Source: Ascaris suum
Taxonomy: Eukaryota > Nematoda > Chromadorea > Rhabditida > Ascarididae
DNA length: 64,000 nucleotides
NCBI GenBank assembly: GCA_013433145.1
Contig: CM024183.1
Span: forward strand, 7,607,703 to 7,671,702
Direction: 5' to 3'
The notes under the pieces were generated by a model, which saw nothing but the letters and a program-made list of their open reading frames with translations, was not told the origin of the DNA and did no database searches. The translations under genes were made by a program, and so were the position numbers. This document shows positions 48,316 to 60,275 of the stretch, one piece after another. Within the stretch, counting starts at the first letter, position 1. The number at the start of each line of letters is the position of its first letter.

Positions 48316-48832
48316 TCGAATTATTAATAAATTGAATTAAGCAGTTGAAAAATTTCGAAATGTATTGCTTTCGAAATGTATTTGTGAAATGTATTGCTTT
48401 CCAATAATTTAATTTCTTCTTTTTTTTTCGCAAATATCTCTTCATAATAAAAATAAGCCTTTGAAAGAACCAATTCAACACAAAATTACTAATTTTGCAT
48501 ATGCAAGTCCAAAAATGTATGGCTCATTTCGCATTTTCTTTAAAAGCAAAATTGAAATCCCTTACTTTCTAGATCATATTTAAAACGTTTAAACTGCATA
48601 ATTTCTATCCATTGTCTGCATAATTTGAAAATTGCTTCTAAGACGATTGCATCCGAAAAGATAATAGGATTGGGGGTAAAATAAAAGGTGATAAGATAGG
48701 TGAAATAAGAAAAACTAGAGGACTTTTAAAAAATACGATTGGAGATTACACTCAAAATTCAACTTGCATTGCACTGCGTCGTTTACTTTTGCGATAATGG
48801 GTGTTTGCGTTCGTACAATTTGTTTGTCTGGT
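48316..48832. repeat. segmental direct duplication, copy 2
   Basis: Second copy in the same orientation, starting 1283 bases after the first. It carries an extra ~20-base internal tandem (GAAATGTATTGCTTTC repeated) near its start and diverges abruptly after GTTTGTCTGGT. Confidence 0.95.
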
Positions 48833-51800
48833 GCCCTTAAGATTAATTCCTGAAGATTTTTATTTTCGGCCAATATTTGCGAGAATGAAATTGCTCAGTG
48901 CGTATAAGGAACAGTCTTCATAGGCCGAAGACTGTTTGGTGCGGCAACCAATATCTGCGGCTCAGAGAACGATTTTCAAGGTGTGTTGGTTGCATCGCTG
49001 CATTGCTTGGCGTTCAGGTGTTGTTACCTGTGTGCGTGAATGTGCAATCATGGCGCACCCGCTGTGTGTCGTTATCGCTGCCTGTACCAACGAAACGAGT
49101 GGCTGGCACTATGCGCTTGCATGCATTTGCCAATAGTCTCATCGTTTGCGCATGTGAACATCGGTCTATAGTTTCGCGCACATTCATTGCACTGCAAATT
49201 TTTACGCTCTTTGTTTTTGCAGTAATTTTTTTCTTCATTTATATTTTTGATTAGCTGATAAGTAAATCATAAAATATTGAATTTCTGAATATTCCTCCCC
49301 CTTTTTCTTGCATTACTTTAATAATTTTTGCACAAAATTTTATCATCTACTATTTTATGACTGGAAGAGTTTAGATAAATATCGGAAATCCTGAACGAAT
49401 AATTCCATTCAATAAGAATCTTGCTAGCAACGTTCGGTTTCTTCGTGCACCTACGCTCCATATTATTACTCCCTTGTGATGGGGAAAAAATTGCAAATCG
49501 AATCTCTCCTAACGGCAAAAACAATAGGCTGAACAAATTTAAACGCAGGCTGCCACATTGAACATGAATAGATGCATAGCTTTACAATTCGATTATTGGC
49601 GAATCTGGACGCAATAATGAGTTTCAGATGAGAGAGTGGCATGGAATTAGTGGGCTACATGATTGCATGGGTGTGATATTTCTATCCCCATATAAACACA
49701 TGGCAAGTGTACCTTCTCACTATTAGAGATTGTGTTAGATGGATATAAGGTACAATTTGGTTTGAAATATGAATCATGATACGACATTTAGCTTTCTCGA
49801 CGATATATTCAGTAAATCATGTATATCTATTGTTTTACGACGCTGTAATCATCTTGGAAGATACAATACCTATACCTTTGATTTAGGTTATATTAATTTA
49901 CATGAATGCCAGCACAACTAGAAACATAACGGTGATGGAGTGTTACGTTTAAATCGCTATAACTTACATTTTGCGCTAAGTACATCGTTTCGATCGTTTG
50001 CTCTCGCAATTCCCTATTATAATGTGACAAAGAATGTAATAAATCTTTCAGTGATCATCTAGGCAATTGAGAATGGTTCAAGAGAGCTCGGTGATTGATG
50101 AATCGATTCAATGTGATCACCATATTCAGCGTTGATCAATTCATTGAGTGAGCGATGAATTTTCATCGAATATTTTAAAATTCGACCGACTATCAACAAA
50201 TAGCCGTAACTCTTTTAATCTACTCATATTCTATATGAACATTCTCATTCATAATTTTCGACATCGGACATTCAACTTGTTACGATTTTTTTTTCAATTT
50301 TAGTTGCAGTTTTACCGATGTCGGAATTTTCCAAAATATATTAGTGAAATATATTAGTGAATAGAGGCATAAAGAATTGCAGTATATTATATCTATACGC
50401 AATTTATTCGAAACGTACATGCCGTTTTGATCTTATTTGTGCGGTTTTTTATGATCAATAAGAGGGCAACCCCTCATTAAAACACAGCGACTTCTTGGTT
50501 TTCGCCTATCACCTCATAGCATATTGCATTCATCTCTATAGTAGTATACTCTCTCTGAACGTTGTGAAAGAACTCATTTGAAAATTCAAAAATTGTAATA
50601 AATTAGTGTTTTGAAGCGAAAAAAAAAACTTTGGAAGTTTTGAAAAAACAAATTGTCGTTAAATTATGATCGAAATCTTCTAAAATGCAATTGTGTAAAC
50701 TTCAAAAGCATTTACAAAAAAATTTTAGTGAATTTTAGCTCCATATTTCAAACGCTTATACTCTTCGCGTCGGGCCAATTAATTATGTAGTATTTTTTTC
50801 GCTAGCAATCTCGTGTGTTCTCATATGATTTATTGTTTCTTTATCATTATATTCAAGTATCCTATAGTAAATTCATTCGCTGAATTTTTATTTTCGTTAT
50901 ACTTGAAGCATTTGAAGCACCTATCCTCCTCTCTTTACTATCTTAATTTTAGTGGTCGACTGGTCGGTCGCGTTATTTCGTTCGATATGAAAATGGCGAT
51001 GCGAGATTAGTGGTAGTGGTTAGTGAGTCAACGATGTTACAAGTTAGGCAACCAGTTTCCTAATCCCTGAATGCACGTACGAATTGTTACATGACGCTTT
51101 GCAGCCGTTGCTTCACATAGCACCACTAACTTTTGTTTGCCTTTGTCGTCTGTCGACGAAATTTTTTTTTTTTGCCTTTTCGTTTGGGGAAATTTTTCAT
51201 CGCTGATAAAAACTTGTAACTTTTATTCTGTCATATATGCAAATTTCCCCAATGCCACGAATCTACTAAACCCCTAAATTTGCATACTGCAAACTGTGAC
51301 GGAAAGTATAAACGTTCGTATGAGTTTTAAAACATTTTAAATATGGGATTCTTTCTCGAATATTATCAACTAATCGATTCCATTTCGAGAAACAAATTGC
51401 CATCTTTCTTTTTTCGTGGGTGAATTTTGCATATTTGCTTTTGCGAAGAGCACATCCTGGAGATATCAGATCTGCGTGTATGCATACGTGCTTGTTGGCA
51501 CACTTGTGTCTGTGTCTACTCGTTTGTCTGTCCGACATTTTTGGCACGAGAATTGAGAGATACATATTTATTAGTTAAAACTTACGCCATTGTTAGGTTT
51601 ACTCTATCATATTTCACATTTCACACCAATCTGTCAGGGTTATGGGTATTTTATTGTGGGAAAAATATATATACGTTTTGCGCCAGCCGGCTTTTCCTTT
51701 CTAATCAGTGAAGCTGCCAAAAGCGAGTGACTCATTTGTAGAATATTTGTGTGAGCGGTCGAGCTAATTAAATCCTGATATTCTTTAATTGATTAATAAT

Positions 51801-52875
51801 TATTATTAGCATGCGAAAGTTAACCGATGAGAGAATTTTTATGGAAACGTAATGAAGGTAGAGGTATTACTTATGAAGGTGACATGAAACCTAGGAAATT
51901 TAAGTGATCATAAGATAGAAATGCAAAAAAAAAAAGCGTATTTTGCCTATATGCTTTCATTTATTTTTAAAAAAAAATAACCTGTTAAATATTACGATGA
52001 ATATTTCTATAATAGATAGAATTGACGATGAATTTCTGCATTTTTATTTTTCTATAAATCGTTTATCGTGATAATTTTTTGCATCACTTATGTGAATATT
52101 CAATATACATTTATGATAGCAAGTGAAAAAGTTTCATTTCATATTCGCTTGATCATTGCTGATTCATGTGATGAAATATATCGAAACTCGATGTTGATTT
52201 TTATGAATGATTTTTCTTCAATGGTTCAATTTTGCAGAATTTAATCTCATAAAGAAATCATTTCATTTTATTTAATTTCTATTCGATTGATTATACTTCT
52301 CTTTATTTTGAGTATTATTTCAATTTTGAAAATCTCAATAAATTTCAATTTTTACTAAGAATATCTTCTTATTCGAAAAGTTTTATTTCTCTCGTAGATA
52401 GAGACTCGTCGGCATGCCACTCGATTAATTTCAGCCTTAAGAATTGACGAATGAGTAGAGAGAGAAGAGAGTGATGGCTTTCAATGATGACTACACTACG
52501 TAGCACTTGAAAGAAAACGTTGCTGTACAGAATTCATAGAAAAATTTTCAAAAAAAGAGTTTCGCTCATTTCACTTCATTTCCTAGAGAAGCATTTTCAT
52601 AGAATCAACTCTCATTTTTTTGTTTCATTAGTGAGCGTTGAAAATTTTAAAAGCTTCTACGATTTAAAGATGAATATATTATATTTTTCTTGCTTAACTT
52701 TATGTGTCAAATTGCTTACACCTAATTCTATTCCATTAACTTGAACAAGAAAGAGAGTTGATATTGTTGTAAAACTCTAAAATGCAAACATATAAAATGA
52801 TTTGAATGAATTCCTCGAAAAAAATTTCATCAAACATTATTTTCCATCCCTAAATGATGAAAATTTTTCTTCAGT
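48833..52875. other. no gene supported
   Basis: GC-richer patch at 48890-49240 where frames on both strands are open (118, 66 and 74 codons). None has a motif, and mutual openness argues against choosing one. The remainder is AT-rich with short biased frames. Confidence 0.35.
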
Positions 52876-53395
52876 TTATATGAAAGCTCGAAAACCATGA
52901 GATTGCTTCCGGAGTTTTTTATGTTTTGCACTTATCGCATGACGTCAGGACAAATGTCCCTTGGCGTCCTCTTCTCCAACGTTCTTTTCTTTGTGGCTTC
53001 ATCAAATCGCAAAAAAAAGACGCCCATTACAAACTTGCTCGCAAAAGTTGCACGTCTTCGCCATTTCTAAACTGGTTAAAGCGTTGGAGCATGTCGATAT
53101 TTGAATTAAATGTAGTCTTTCTTTGCACTCTCGAAAGCCTTATGCAAAAACTCAATAAGCTAGATGCATTAAATCGAATCAAGCAGACAACTTTTCCTTA
53201 GCCATTGCTGGTGTTGCTTCGCCAATACGATTGCAATACTCGTTGAAATGAATTCAGTTGAGTTATTTATTTATTTCCATTGATGTATATGTATATTTTA
53301 CAGCTGTATACAGTTCAAAGAAAGATTTCAGAGGGAACAGTGCAGCGCATTCTGAAGGGCATCGTTATGCTGGCCATTCATCCGCGCTTGCGAAA
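52876..53395 (+). CDS. possible exons of an unrecognised gene
   Basis: After a TTTTTCTTCAG acceptor a frame (52876-53070) reads YESSKTMRLLPEFFMFCTYR then MSLGVLFSNVLFFVASSN and KKKTPITNLLAKVARLRHF, then TAA. It includes a hydrophobic segment. A second exon-like block, 53304-53395, has a TATTTTACAG acceptor and GTAACG donor and reads VQRKISEGTVQRILKGIVML. Joining them through a GTTGCA donor at 53048 keeps phase, but that donor is weak. Composition is protein-like; no family recognised. TGACGTCA at 52940-52947 lies inside the first block. Confidence 0.3.
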
Positions 53396-53805
53396 GTAAC
53401 GCTTTTATTTCGCATCGATGAGTACGGACCATTATTTGAATGATACTCACATTTATATCTGAGCCGGCAAACCAACCGGCTGCCCAAATATTCAAATATT
53501 TTACCCCACTTAATAATGCTGTCTCATATGAAACTCATTAGCTGCGCAAAGTTTCTCTTAAACGATCTTTTTTTTCCTCGCATTTGGCTGGTTATTCGGT
53601 AAAATTTGCCTGTGAAAATTAGCCAATCTATTTTATTGCAATAACTCATCCAAAAAGTGCCCAGTAGGAAGGAAGCGTCCTTCAGGATTTTATGAGTTTA
53701 GAAGTTCAAACTACATAAACTTTCGATTCAAGGTGTGACCTAAGATATGGCCAACATCCGCCTACTTCATTGTCATGCTATCGCATGCGTAGATAGATAA
53801 AACAT

Positions 53806-54009
53806 ATGCAGAGTAATGATTTATCAGTTTGCGTTTCGGAAGCATTTGGAAGGAAAAATATTAAGCAAAAACCGAACAGGTGGCATTTTATGGATCTCTG
53901 GTGGCTTAAGTGCAATGTTTTAGCCATAGGTGACGAGGAGGTCAGCTGTTTTGGAATTAAAAAAAATCCCCCTCTTCATTGTTTCTCTCTCACATCGCAT
54001 GATCTCTAG
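53806..54009 (+). CDS. unrecognised 67-residue open frame
   Basis: Reads SVCVSEAFGRKNIKQKPNR up to an internal CAG/GTGGCA donor-like site, then WHFMDLWWLKCNVLAIGDEE. Balanced composition, no motif. It may be linked to the exon-like blocks at 52.9-53.4 kb on the same strand. Confidence 0.25.
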   Translation: MQSNDLSVCVSEAFGRKNIKQKPNRWHFMDLWWLKCNVLAIGDEEVSCFGIKKNPPLHCFSLTSHDL

Positions 54010-54849
54010 TAGCTTATTTTTGATTAAACGCAATGCATATTGCTTATGCAACCCACCTGCCTAATGGAGAAAGCATTTAACTTGTAATGTTCTTGAACAA
54101 TTTAGTCAATGATGTTAAATAAGGCAACAGTGATCTATTATAATCCCCTCACAGTACCGTAATATTTGTGGTTTCCTTAATTATGCGTTCTTATGAGTCG
54201 GCATTTGCAAAACGCATTACGCCGCCACTACATTTCACGCATATATTCATATGTCTGTAGGTCTATCTGTCTGACAGCTGCAACTGAGGAACCACTATAA
54301 CTGAAGTTGAGAAATTTTCTTAGATATCATGCACACAGCAACGTGATCACCTCTACTTACCAACATTTATCATCTTCCAAGAAGTTGTAGAAGTGATCGG
54401 TCAGTTTCTCACCGTATATCAAACGAGTGAAAAAGATGATTTGTTTTGTAGATTTGTTTTGAGCGATCAAATATCATATTAAATATACAAACATTATTCA
54501 AAATATTTTATTTTTTAAGCAATTTTTGCTGCTGGTTGTTCGAATGAGTGGAATGGAAAAGAGCATTTAAAAGCAACTCCTTTCGTAATATTTTTTCAAT
54601 TGCTTTGTTTTTTTTTTGTGTGTGTGTGTGCTGCCGGGTTAATAACACAACGCAATTATTTGTAACAGGCATAAGATTTATTCTTTGAATAGAAATCGTT
54701 TTAGACTTTTTTTTTAATAGAAATTTCCCGCAATAGTTGTATTTTCCGTTCCATCTTATATACGTTAATGTTGAGGATTTAGGAATTAACAAAGCGAATT
54801 TTTCAATTTCGAATCTGAATCGTTGAATTATCAGCGATATCGTTTATCC

Positions 54850-54938
54850 TCTTTTTCTGCCATCCACCCACTTCCCCCACCCTCCCCCCCCCCCCGCCCT
54901 CCCCACACATCTTCTCTCTCCTCTTTTTTCTCCGTCTC
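54850..54938 (+). repeat. long pyrimidine tract with C-runs
   Basis: Almost purely C and T for about 85 bases, with a run of 13 Cs ending at 54895 and CTCTCTCC after it. Could form H-DNA, or a G-quadruplex on the opposite strand. Confidence 0.85.
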
Positions 54939-57616
54939 GTTTCGATTTACTTCCGCATATATATTTTACAATATTCGAATGCATCAACATCAATGCGAGA
55001 GGATCAATTCATGATTGTTCGTATTGTTCGGCAAAATGAAAAGCGTCGAAACGATTGTTAGGTGGGTATCATGACTAAAGCAAATATTCTCCCCATTGTG
55101 CGTTCATTTTAGCCTTCAAAAAGCTATCGCATTCCTCGTTTCATATGTCAATTTTTTGTGAACTTCTCATATCTACCTTTCGAATGTCTTCTATTCTCCC
55201 ACCTCTTTGCATTTTAAACAACTTCCGGATCATTTACAAAATTTTTCTTGCAGTTTAAAAGTGAAAAGTTAAAAGACGATGAAATTATATAACACAAGAC
55301 GAATGAGTTCTTTTATTCTACACATGACATATATTTTTCTCTATAATATTCTGAATCAAAAAAAGCAAAATGAAGTGGAAGGATATCATTGTTGAAATAT
55401 TTCTATAGTCATCTTTGTTCCCTTTTTTTTATTACCAATTACTAAAGAAATCAACAGAGATACTAACGATTCAAAAGATAACAGGAAGGACATTTCTTCT
55501 TTTTTTCCTTAAAAAATTGAAAAATCAAGTATATAATACTGCCGATTACTTTTGCCTCTTTTCATTAAAAGTTTAAATATGCAAGAAAATGAGTGAAAAT
55601 ATTACCTCCATTGTAAATAAAAATCAATTTATTAAATAAGAAATATCGTCATTATTTATTAAATTTAAGCGTTAAAGACGTCGATAACCCATTCCATATC
55701 AATGGTTCTTGTTCCGAAATTTTAGGCTTTTATTTTTCTTTCAATTTTCATATTTGAAATACTCTCTTAGTTCCCTCTACTTGGACGACTGATAATGCCG
55801 TCAAATTCCACAGAACTTTTTCTATACATGAGAGATGTGGTTGCAGCACAAATTCATGAGAAACTTTACATAGTTCTATTGGATTCTACTTAACGAAAAG
55901 CACTAGAGCATTTTCGTCGACGTACAAATCCTATTAGTTAGTTATTTGCTAGGTGGGCTGAGTGAGCGACCGACCCGCTTGAATCATTCATTCGTTGAGA
56001 CTGCTTCCGAGCTGCAGCACTTTTTTGCATATGACGCCCCCATTCGTCCGCACAGTGCGAACCACCGCCCCTTCCTTCACTTAAATGTGTGCATCGCCTC
56101 AACGATACAATCATTCAACGATTGTGGCGTCGCTCTGAATTGTGTGCGTTCCTATGTTGTATTTCTGAGCACGAAAATTTCCGATATTTCTATATTATTG
56201 CATTACGTTTGCAAATGCTGCATTATCTTTGCATATGCTCTACTGCAGCAAATGCGGTATACTGCAAGCGAAATGCAGATTATTGTATATTTAGTGCAGT
56301 GCATTGTTGTTTCCACATTTACTTTGCCAACTTTGTTGAATTTATTGCTGGAAGCCATTCTAGGTCCCCATTTTTCATATGCTGTTGAAACACCTGAGCA
56401 ATCCCTATGTCACACGAAGAGAGCTATATGAGAAGGGTTACTCTGTTTGCATCGATTTTTTGAAAATCGTGGGTGAATCGTATATTCTCCTTTTTATTCT
56501 CTCTTTTCTGTCTTTTAGTGTGTACACGTTTATTTAATGCTGCTACTTTATTGTTGTGGAGAAGTATATGTATGCCAACGATTATAAGCTTTTTAAACTC
56601 TCATTTTCCCATCCTTCTTTCCCAATCGAATGCTCCTCTTGTCGTTTTTGCAGTGAATTTCTCGAAGAGTCTCTTCTGTAGTCTGAACTTTTCCAGAGTC
56701 ACCTACCTACTCGGCGTATAGATGATATTTATTATGTTCAAAAATCATTACATTATCTAATTTATGATAGAATATACCTGAGTTAGTGTGATTAGCTAAG
56801 CGATAAGTCAAAATCTAAGAATTCGGGTGAGAGTAGACAATCTACTTAACGGAAGTGAATTCTCTGTGAATTGCATTATTTGTTTTACTCGAGAGGCAAT
56901 TATTGTTGTACTTTTTGTGCAATATTTTACAAGATTTCATTCATTGCACTAAAAACAATGTTGCATTGCAAGAGTGATCAATATTGCTAGCCTAATGTTA
57001 AATAATTAATCCAATGTCTTCATGAGATGGTAGTGCTATGTGCATTGCTTGGGAATTGATTTCTTTCTTACAATTCACTGGAAAATACACTCTTTTGAGA
57101 GAACCTTCATATAAAATAATGAGATAAGATAGCTGAGATAGTTGAATTCTTTTGTATTCAATGATGAGAGCACAACATCTTACAAACTCACATCATTTCT
57201 GCTATAGCGATGAACTTTGCAATAACTGGATGTATCGTTGCGACAAATAGCGAATGTCTTTATTGTGCCTCATCCATGTATTCAAAGCATCATGACAACT
57301 ACTACCCTTCTAAACTGCAATTCTATTTCCTTCTTGAGCATTCCACCTGAGTAACTTGAAAGCACCTAAATCTATTATCCCCTGCTTCCAGTTCTATCCA
57401 CTATTTTTCTTATCTTTCATTTTGATGAGAAGACATAACTGAATGTGATGATTTTGGAATTTCTTTGATGGTAAGTATTTATTTCATTGTTGTTCCCATC
57501 TTTAGAATTAACCGCTTTCAACGCAACTCATTGAACTCTTTTTTTCTTCCTATTATTGCTTGAGAACATTCAAAAATGGTAATCAGTTTTTTATCTAGTG
57601 CATCTCTTTTTTTTTC
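54939..57616. other. no gene recognised apart from one long frame
   Basis: AT-rich except for the GC-richer patch at 55930-56440. A frame after TCTTTTAG at 56518 (ending 56721) is hydrophobic and unassigned. Confidence 0.35.
55946..56431 (+). CDS. unrecognised 161-residue open frame
   Basis: The longest ATG frame in the window, in a patch of higher G+C where long frames arise more easily (a second + frame of 99 codons overlaps it). It has hydrophobic stretches (LLHYVCKCCIIFAYALL) but no motif. The DNA is full of TGCA/TTTGCA words, which could equally be regulatory. Confidence 0.2.
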   Translation: MLGGLSERPTRLNHSFVETASELQHFFAYDAPIRPHSANHRPFLHLNVCIASTIQSFNDCGVALNCVRSYVVFLSTKISDISILLHYVCKCCIIFAYALLQQMRYTASEMQIIVYLVQCIVVSTFTLPTLLNLLLEAILGPHFSYAVETPEQSLCHTKRAI

Positions 57617-58017
57617 CTATAGGAATTTCTTGCTATCATCCCATATCCGGTCTTTTTTTCTCATAGCGTAAATTAAAGCATCACCATTTATGAAGCTGTT
57701 GATTTTATAATGCTGTTCAACGTTTATTATGGTTGCATATCAACGTTCTATAAACGCTTATATGCAATTCTAAAGGTGCAGCCCTATTATTGCTATCACT
57801 GCAATGTTGGCGTCTCTTATCAATGCTAGTAAAGTTGACGTTATATTCGAATAGCTTTAAGACGTTCGTTTCATTTTCAGAATATTTGAATTAGCCCACG
57901 CAAGATTTACTACCTTTTACGAGCGTTGTAATTACGCATTTGAGCGTAAACTGCAGACGAAGCATTGAAGGCGCCATACATTTGCTGTTTGTGCTCATTC
58001 CTTAAAGCATTAGCCAT
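57617..58017 (-). CDS. unrecognised two-exon candidate gene, 60 residues
   Basis: On the minus strand, exon 1 (58017-57914) starts MANALRNEHKQQMYGAFNAS and ends at a GTAGTA donor. Exon 2 (57695-57617) follows an ATCAACAG acceptor, reads INGDALIYAMRKKDRIWDDS and stops with TAG. The split AG+C codon keeps phase across the 218-base intron. The frame is open upstream of the ATG for ten codons, so it may be part of a longer protein. Caution: on the plus strand a frame after ATTTTCAG at 57880 (IFELAHARFTTFYERC...) is also open, so strand is not settled. Confidence 0.33.
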
Positions 58018-58584
58018 TTCAGCTGGATCCTTCACACGTTGAGAAGTTATAAAATGTTACCTTTCATTTATTAGCTTTAAAATTATTCACCTAATAAATA
58101 TTGCAGCGTATTTTTGAGTTACGCAGTAGTTTTATACGGTGGTGGAAGTTTTTCGTTTGCCACAATCCCTACGGGAATTGTAAGTGTACCATAATGCTTT
58201 GGTGGATTTGTATCGATACGAGATTGCCAAATGATGAGACTGATGCTTTCGATTACGAAGAGGATGAAACATTTATACCTATTTTTTAATGCAAATCAAA
58301 ATAAGTATTTAAGCTGTATCAATGCAAAAAGTATTTAACATGGAGTCTTCGCCCCCCATAAAGCTTCCTCTTCATATATCTTGGTATTCCAAAGTGGTTA
58401 AGCGCTAATTTATGAATATTCTTCTAAGAATCGGACATGCTCGTGAACATTTCCCATTTTTTATGGCATTCGATTGCATAACTCAAAATCTACATACAAC
58501 GTTATGGATTCTCTAATTGAAGAATTTGTAGCCTTTTGCATGATCCCATTTATATTAATGAAACAGCTATTGCTATCCACTGAG

Positions 58585-58596
58585 GATGACGTCATC
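58585..58596. promoter_or_regulatory. 12-bp palindrome with bZIP/CRE core
   Basis: GATGACGTCATC is a perfect palindrome containing TGACGTCA, the CREB/ATF consensus. One of two TGACGTCA sites in the window. Function is inferred from motif only. Confidence 0.3.
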
Positions 58597-58857
58597 AACG
58601 AATGCAATTTTTCGGGGATATTCTTTCTATGAAATGTGTTCAGCGAGCATTAACGGATGCACCTTATCTTATATTGTCGTTTCATCACAAATCAATGCAT
58701 AGTACATAAGATTTCAATAGCGCATTGATGATACAACGTATCAAGAAGAAAGCCACTAATCAAGTATTTTTGATATTCGATACTTGTGACATGTTATAAT
58801 ACCTTTTTGATATAATATGCTAATCTAAGAAGAGATTCTTTTTATTAACTTTAATAG

Positions 58858-59055
58858 ATGTTCTTCAGACTATTCTTCGCAATCACTATTTTTGTCAGTT
58901 TAAGGGAGGGGGTTCTTTATTTAGTGCATTTTTTTACCAGTATGATTGAAAAATTGAACGGTCTGTCCAATATACTGAAAGAAACTAAAAAGCACATAAC
59001 GTGCCAGTCCGTTAAGCACAGTTTTCCACTTCGTTATTATGTTTTGGAAAGATGA
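58858..59055 (+). CDS. unrecognised 65-residue frame with signal-like start
   Basis: Starts MFFRLFFAITIFVSLREG, then MIEKLNGLSNILKETKKH. Followed 37 bases later by another open frame on the same strand (59093). No motif. Confidence 0.2.
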   Translation: MFFRLFFAITIFVSLREGVLYLVHFFTSMIEKLNGLSNILKETKKHITCQSVKHSFPLRYYVLER

Positions 59056-59092
59056 TGGGCCATGAGTCAGGACTTGAAGCGATTCATACGGT

Positions 59093-59227
59093 ATGAGTAA
59101 CGGTGTTATGAATGTAGAGAAACTTGTTGCTGATTTTATGCATCAGATATCGGCAAAAAATGATGCCTCATTGCTCATCGAAGCGACACATTCGCAATCA
59201 TTTAGCAGCTATACTTTTCATTATTAG
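59093..59227 (+). CDS. short exon-like frame
   Basis: 44 codons reading MSNGVMNVEKLVADFMHQIS then KNDASLLIEATHSQS and TAG. Balanced composition; the nearest acceptor (CTTGAAG) is weak. Could be a terminal exon. No motif recognised. Confidence 0.22.
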   Translation: MSNGVMNVEKLVADFMHQISAKNDASLLIEATHSQSFSSYTFHY

Positions 59228-59617
59228 TTAGCTGATCGCATTTTTGGAGGGAATGAGCATAAAACTCACAATTATTTCATTCTTTTTGCACATAATATTC
59301 ATCATCCCTTAATTTTTGTTTATATTTATTTATAGTAATATATTTTTCATTTATCACTTATTCACTCATCTATTAGTTAAATTTTCATATCAAGAGGAAC
59401 ATTTCGTGGCTAATAGTTATGCAAATTTTTGTCATTTTTGTTGAATGAAGAGAAAGAAAATGAGTAGTATAAATTCGCTAAGTAATAAACGAAAATTGTG
59501 ATAAGCAATTGTTTTATTCGTTTCGAAAATGTTTACTGAAGCATGCTAGCAAACTTTCAGATTTTTAGACGTACGTAGTGAATGTGTGAGAATATTTCTT
59601 AAAGTTTTTTCTTCCAG

Positions 59618-59731
59618 ATGCTCAACTCGACCGATCTGATGGCAGACATTATTAATGATGCATTCATTGTTTCAGCTATAATCACAATCTGCAGAAGCAT
59701 AATGGCGATATCAACAAAATGGATTACTTAA
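59618..59731 (+). CDS. short exon-like frame after a good acceptor
   Basis: TTTTTTCTTCCAG is followed directly by MLNSTDLMADIINDAFIVSA and a hydrophobic end, then TAA. A terminal exon is plausible; the upstream partner is unknown. Confidence 0.27.
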   Translation: MLNSTDLMADIINDAFIVSAIITICRSIMAISTKWIT

Positions 59732-60131
59732 TCACTTGCTTCAATTTCTTTTTTTTTTTTTATCATATATTTATACAATATTTATCTTTTTTCTAATATT
59801 TTAACAACATTATTTATAGAGATAATTATAATTTATTTAAGAAATCATATGAGAGAACATTTTGAGACGTCTAACATTTCTAAAATTTTAATAGAAATGC
59901 TATAACAATGACTCCCATAGCTTATAGATCACTTTTCATTACCTAATACAATTACATATTTCATATAATTTTTATATTTAAGTAAAGGAGAGTCATTTCC
60001 AATCTAAACTACGCAAATACGACGAAGTAAATTCAAAACGATCGACATGTGTGTTTTTCCAACAACACTGAACTCTTTCAAAACAAGAAATTATAGATCG
60101 TTATTGTATCAGCCGCATTGATAAGCGTCAT

Positions 60132-60275
60132 TTAGTATGAGCCATGATGCCAACATGCCTCTAGTGATTGACCTGATTTAGTGACGGCGAATCGCTTTAA
60201 TGGGAAATTTTCACTTGTTGCGGCGAAAATTTGCTCTAAATTTTTTAATGTGCCATATCGGCGATCCTCATTCAT
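60132..60275 (-). CDS. short exon-like frame, minus strand
   Basis: 47 codons reading MNEDRRYGTLKNLEQIFAAT then ENFPLKRFAVTKSGQSLE. Balanced composition in AT-rich DNA, with a CAG/GTCAAT donor-like site inside. No partner exon or motif found. Confidence 0.25.
   Translation of the reverse strand: MNEDRRYGTLKNLEQIFAATSENFPLKRFAVTKSGQSLEACWHHGSY

Noticed and set aside
48898..49254. 118-codon + frame and 74-codon - frame
   Set aside because: A GC-richer patch leaves several frames open on both strands. There is no motif or splice logic to choose one.
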